DNA of 64,000 bases, from positions 186,001 through 250,000 of the forward strand of contig NZ_CAUI01000021.1 of assembly GCF_000350165.1 (NCBI RefSeq), in the 5' to 3' direction. Of this stretch, positions 61,328-64,000 are shown piece by piece. Both the position numbers and the translations under genes were made by a program. The number at the start of each line of letters is the position of its first letter. The first letter of the stretch is position 1. The notes under the pieces are model-generated. The model searched no databases. It saw only the letters and a program-made list of their open reading frames with translations, and was not told the DNA's origin. This stretch comes from Halanaerobium saccharolyticum subsp. saccharolyticum DSM 6643 (GTDB lineage Bacteria; Bacillota; Halanaerobiia; Halanaerobiales; Halanaerobiaceae).

Positions 61328-62239
61328 TTGCGTAAAATGAAAAATTATTTAGTTGTGCTTGGTCTTGTTTTTTTAATTGCAGTTGGATTTAGTTTTATGG
61401 TGGGGGCCGAATATGTAAAGATTGAAGATAGAGGTTATGCAAATCCTGAAGCTTTGATTAGTGCTGAGGAGTTAGCAGAAATAATTGACAGAGATGATGT
61501 TGTAGTTGTTGATAACAGGGGTAAAATTGGTTATGCTGCTGGTCATATTCCTGGTGCAATTAAAATTGAAAAATCAGAAATGAAAGCTAGTGGAGGCATG
61601 AGACTTTCTAAAGAAAATTTTGAAAAATTATTTTCTGAAAAAGGTATAAAAAATGGAGATACAATTGTTGTTTATGATGATCATGGAGATTTGTATTCAG
61701 CCTGGTTATGGTGGTCAGCAAAGATTTATGGACATGAAGATGTAAGAATGTTAGATGGTGGTATTGACCGCTGGAATGCACTGAATTATGAGACAAAAAT
61801 GTTTCCAGACAGTTTAGCTGAAAGTAATTATAAAGCTGAGGCTCTTGATGAAAGTTTATTAGCACATAAAGAGGATGTTTTGGCAGCAATTGAAGAGGAT
61901 AATATAATAATTCAGGATACTAGAGCAGAAGCAGAACATAATGGAGAAAAACTATTATCTGGTGCAGGACGTAAAGGTAGAATTCCAAGTTCTATTTGGT
62001 TAGAATGGGATGAGTCACTAAACGAAGATCATACATTTATGACTGCTGAGGAACTTCAGGATCTTTATACTGCCAGAGGAATTATTGATGATAAAGAGAT
62101 CATTACTTACTGTCAGTCAGCTGTAAGATCATCACATGCATTATTTACTTTAACTCAGTTACTTGGTTATGATGATGTTGAAAACTATGATGGTTCTTGG
62201 GTTGAATGGAGTAATGATGAGTCTTTACCAGTAAAATAA
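61328..62239 (+). CDS. Exported two-domain rhodanese, tandem paralogue
   Basis: A second thiosulfate-sulfurtransferase-like protein, 303 residues, starting at TTG 61328 with SD AAGGGGGA. The signal peptide (YLVVLGLVFLIAVGFSFMVGA) is followed by YVKIEDRGYANPEALISAEEL, nearly matching the preceding gene's VPIEDRGYANPDVLISAAEL. The first domain lacks Cys (IVVYDDHGDLYSAWLWW). The second has IIQDTRAEAEHNGE and the intact active loop YCQSAVRSSHALF with Cys near 262. The two genes clearly arose by duplication and kept the same promoter-leader block. A strong terminator follows, so each is monocistronic. Confidence 0.92.
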   Translation: MRKMKNYLVVLGLVFLIAVGFSFMVGAEYVKIEDRGYANPEALISAEELAEIIDRDDVVVVDNRGKIGYAAGHIPGAIKIEKSEMKASGGMRLSKENFEKLFSEKGIKNGDTIVVYDDHGDLYSAWLWWSAKIYGHEDVRMLDGGIDRWNALNYETKMFPDSLAESNYKAEALDESLLAHKEDVLAAIEEDNIIIQDTRAEAEHNGEKLLSGAGRKGRIPSSIWLEWDESLNEDHTFMTAEELQDLYTARGIIDDKEIITYCQSAVRSSHALFTLTQLLGYDDVENYDGSWVEWSNDESLPVK

Positions 62240-62268
62240 CTAGATTTTAAAATTAAATTATTTTGATT

Positions 62269-62297
62269 AAAGAGAGGGGGATTCCCTCTCTTTTTTT
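62269..62297 (+). terminator. Rho-independent terminator after the second rhodanese gene
   Basis: AAAGAGAGGG (62269-62278) pairs with CCCTCTCTTT (62284-62293) across a 5-nt loop and leads into a T-run. Confidence 0.93.
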
Positions 62298-62339
62298 ATT
62301 GCTTTAAAAAAAAGATTATTTTATGATTTAGCAAAATTA

Positions 62340-62348
62340 TGCTATAAT
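62340..62348 (+). promoter_or_regulatory. Extended -10 promoter of the glycosyltransferase pair
   Basis: TGC-TATAAT (62340-62348) lies 42 bp before the TIGR04283-type gene and just after the preceding terminator; no clear -35. Confidence 0.5.
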
Positions 62349-62389
62349 AGAAACAAGTTTTATTTATTTGAAAGGCGGAAAATTTAATT

Positions 62390-63082
62390 ATGGAATTTCA
62401 ACTTTCAGTTATTATTCCCACATTAAATGAGGAAAAGAATATTGCTGATATAATTGATTTTATAAATCAAGAGAAAATAAAAGTAGAAATTATTATTTCA
62501 GATGCTGATAGCACTGATAAAACTAAACAAATTGCGGCTGCAAAAGGAGCAAAAATAGTTAATTCTAAAAATGCAAGTCGTGGTAAACAGCTTAATAAAG
62601 GTGCTAAGATTGCAAATGCGCCAATTTTATTGTTTTTACATGCGGATTCTACTTTAGATAAAGGCTCGTTATCTCTATTAGTTAATAAAATGCAAAATCA
62701 AATAGATAAAATAGGAGGCTGTTTCACTTTGGAAATTAAGTCCGAGCATCCTCTTTTAAAATTTATAAGTGGGTCTTCTAATCTGCGATCAAAATACTTT
62801 AAATTGATTTTTGGTGATCAGGGAATTTTTATAAGAAAAGGAATTTTTAATGAGTTGGGTGGCTTTCCTGATATAGAATTAATGGAAGATTGGGAATTCT
62901 CTAAAAAGATGAGCGAGTTTGGAAAAATGCTTTTTTTAGATAAAAAAATTTACACATCAGCTAGACGCTGGGAAAAATTTGGAGTTTTAAAAACAATTCT
63001 TTTAATGCATAAAATAAAAATTTTATACCTATTAGGTTATAGTCCAGAAAAACTCAAAAAAATGTATCATGACGCCCGTTAA
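62390..63082 (+). CDS. TIGR04283-type family 2 glycosyltransferase
   Basis: A GT2-fold glycosyltransferase of 230 residues starting at ATG 62390. It has LSVIIPTLNEEKNIADII, IIISDADSTDKTKQIAAAKGAK, the family-specific NASRGKQLNKGAKIANAPILLFLHADSTL, and FGDQGIFIRKGIFNELGGFPDIELMEDWEFSKKM. These match the TIGR04283 family, named after arsenosugar clusters but also found without arsenic genes. It is followed by its usual partner, a TIGR04282 (DUF2064) protein, then a kinase-like gene. No arsM or radical-SAM arsenosugar gene is visible here, so the product is unknown. Confidence 0.88.
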   Translation: MEFQLSVIIPTLNEEKNIADIIDFINQEKIKVEIIISDADSTDKTKQIAAAKGAKIVNSKNASRGKQLNKGAKIANAPILLFLHADSTLDKGSLSLLVNKMQNQIDKIGGCFTLEIKSEHPLLKFISGSSNLRSKYFKLIFGDQGIFIRKGIFNELGGFPDIELMEDWEFSKKMSEFGKMLFLDKKIYTSARRWEKFGVLKTILLMHKIKILYLLGYSPEKLKKMYHDAR

Positions 63083-63113
63083 TTAAGTTAATATATGACA
63101 GGAGGAGATTACT

Positions 63114-63797
63114 TTGCAGGCTGCAGTAATAATTATGAGTAGGGCACCAATAGCAGGGAAAACCAAAACAAGGCTTGAAAGTCATTTAAAAAAAGATGAA
63201 TGTGCTGAGCTGCATCAGGCTTTTTTAAAAGACATAAATTTTAAACTTTTAAAACTCAAAAAGATTAATTCTCAGATTGATTTATATCTTAGTTTTACTC
63301 CTAGAGAGCAAGAAACAATATTTTCTGAAATTATAGATGAGCACTTTACTCGTATTCCACAACGAGGACAAGATTTAGGAGAAAAAATGTTTAATGCTCT
63401 TAATGATGCTTACCTGTTAAGTGATTTACCTGTAATTATAACTGGTTCTGATATTCCATTATTAGATATTGATATTTTTACTGAAGCAATTGCCGGTTTA
63501 AAAGAGCGTGATTTAGTAATTGGTCCAGCAGATGATGGAGGATATTATTTAATAGGAATGAAAAAACCTAAAAAATTTATTTTTGATTTTGAAAACTGGG
63601 GAAATAGTGCTGTTTTAGATAGAACAATCAAAGAAGCCAGCAAACATAATCTTAAAATTCACTTTTTACCAGAAGCTTCTGATGTAGATACTTTTCAAGA
63701 ATTATTAAAGTTAAGGTCTAAATTAATAAATGGAGAAATTAATTCAAGTTATCCTAAAAACACGGAAGCTGTAATTAAAAAAATATTTGCATATTAA
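63114..63797 (+). CDS. TIGR04282-type (DUF2064) nucleotidyl/glycosyltransferase-like protein
   Basis: A 227-residue protein starting at TTG 63114 with SD GGAGGA. The N-terminus VIIMSRAPIAGKTKTRLESHL matches the nucleotidyltransferase-like fold (GT-A). Central motifs are IITGSDIPLLDIDIFTEAI and VIGPADDGGYYLIGMKKP, and LPEASDVDTFQEL is near the end; all are typical of the TIGR04282/DUF2064 family. The partnership with TIGR04283 is conserved widely and implies the two act on one substrate, which remains undefined. The fold resembles cofactor nucleotidyltransferases such as CofC, so NTP activation of a small acid or sugar is an alternative to glycosyl transfer. Confidence 0.87.
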   Translation: MQAAVIIMSRAPIAGKTKTRLESHLKKDECAELHQAFLKDINFKLLKLKKINSQIDLYLSFTPREQETIFSEIIDEHFTRIPQRGQDLGEKMFNALNDAYLLSDLPVIITGSDIPLLDIDIFTEAIAGLKERDLVIGPADDGGYYLIGMKKPKKFIFDFENWGNSAVLDRTIKEASKHNLKIHFLPEASDVDTFQELLKLRSKLINGEINSSYPKNTEAVIKKIFAY

Positions 63798-63815
63798 TAA
63801 TACAGGAGGAAAGTT

Positions 63816-64000
63816 ATGTCTTTTAAAGATGATTTATCAAAAAAATTAAAAGCATATATCAGCGAACGAGATTTTATGCAGGCAACAGGTATCAGTAGAA
63901 GAGCCAAATTAGAGTTTTTGGCTCAAGGAGAATATAATATAAATTATTTGATTAATGATGGGGAAGAAAAATATGTATTGCGAGTAAATTTAGGCAGTCA
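63816..64000 (+). CDS. APH-family phosphotransferase, N-terminal part (3' end outside window)
   Basis: ATG 63816 has SD AGGAGG upstream, and the frame stays open to the window edge (61 complete codons). The visible part includes LEFLAQGEYNINYLI and KYVLRVNLGSQ. These fit the N-lobe nucleotide loop and the Lys-containing strand of aminoglycoside-phosphotransferase/choline-kinase-like proteins. It starts 18 bp after the TIGR04282-type gene, so it shares that operon and probably phosphorylates a metabolite linked to those glycosyltransferases. Resistance to antibiotics is not implied. The C-terminal catalytic residues are not visible. Confidence 0.75.
   Translation, partial: MSFKDDLSKKLKAYISERDFMQATGISRRAKLEFLAQGEYNINYLINDGEEKYVLRVNLGS

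Noticed and set aside
62390-63797. Arsenosugar biosynthesis as the function of the glycosyltransferase pair
   Set aside because: Only the family names suggest it; no arsenic-handling gene is present in the window.
63816-64000. Aminoglycoside resistance gene
   Set aside because: Only the N-terminal lobe is visible, and operon context points to a metabolic kinase of the APH fold.

Overview
The window is AT-rich, densely packed bacterial DNA with strong Shine-Dalgarno sites and frequent TTG/GTG starts. The gene content (CsaB/TagA envelope glycosylation genes, an NhaC antiporter, many CUT1 sugar importers without their own ATPase, exported rhodaneses, PduO adenosyltransferase, tyrosine phenol-lyase) fits an anaerobic, fermentative, low-GC Firmicute. 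My best guess is the halophilic Halanaerobiales (Halanaerobium or a relative). This is recognition from memory, not a database search. I see no rRNA, tRNA, CRISPR array or prophage.

Layout. 1-8.4 kb: 3' end of secA, prfB with its programmed +1 frameshift, an envelope cluster (DUF5693 membrane protein, csaB, WecG/TagA glycosyltransferase), a YitT protein and an S41 protease. 8.5-15 kb: a chemoreceptor, then a tyrosine catabolism locus (ridA, tyrosine phenol-lyase, NhaC-family antiporter, YheO/DauR-type regulator). A strong promoter and a possible 6-codon leader peptide containing Tyr lie upstream of ridA. 15-20.3 kb: a HAD phosphatase and ugpA-ugpE-ugpB on the minus strand, divergent from a glycerophosphodiester phosphodiesterase. 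20.4-29 kb: a PRC-barrel protein, then uvrB-uvrA-uvrC, with a REP-associated tyrosine transposase flanked by inverted repeats inserted between uvrA and uvrC.

29-39.7 kb: a GntR repressor and an alpha-glucoside operon: alpha-glucosidase, binding protein, two permeases, a second alpha-glucosidase, an IlvD/Edd dehydratase and a glycerol-dehydrogenase-like enzyme. The same 13-bp palindrome-containing motif precedes gntR and the operon. A decayed D-galactonate-dehydratase-like gene lies just before the first glucosidase. The two glucosidases differ at the residue that separates alpha-1,4 from alpha-1,6 specificity. 40-46.8 kb: another sugar importer, a Gfo/Idh/MocA dehydrogenase, class II galT and a second GntR regulator. 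46.8-52.5 kb: an EAL/degenerate-GGDEF sensor on the minus strand and a polar amino-acid ABC importer.

52.7-64 kb: a coiled-coil repeat protein, cobalamin adenosyltransferase, DUF188 protein, UMF1 transporter and zinc-phospholipase-like protein. A sulfur-transfer neighbourhood follows: three exported two-domain rhodaneses (one with the catalytic Cys replaced by Ser), TusA, a PucR regulator and a nucleoside hydrolase. The window ends with two TIGR04283/TIGR04282-type glycosyltransferase genes and the start of an APH-family kinase.

The best candidates for something new are the exported rhodanese/TusA module with its duplicated promoter-leader motif, the Tyr-containing leader before the tyrosine phenol-lyase operon, the transposase insertion inside the uvr operon, and the GntR operator pair with the dgoD-like fossil.
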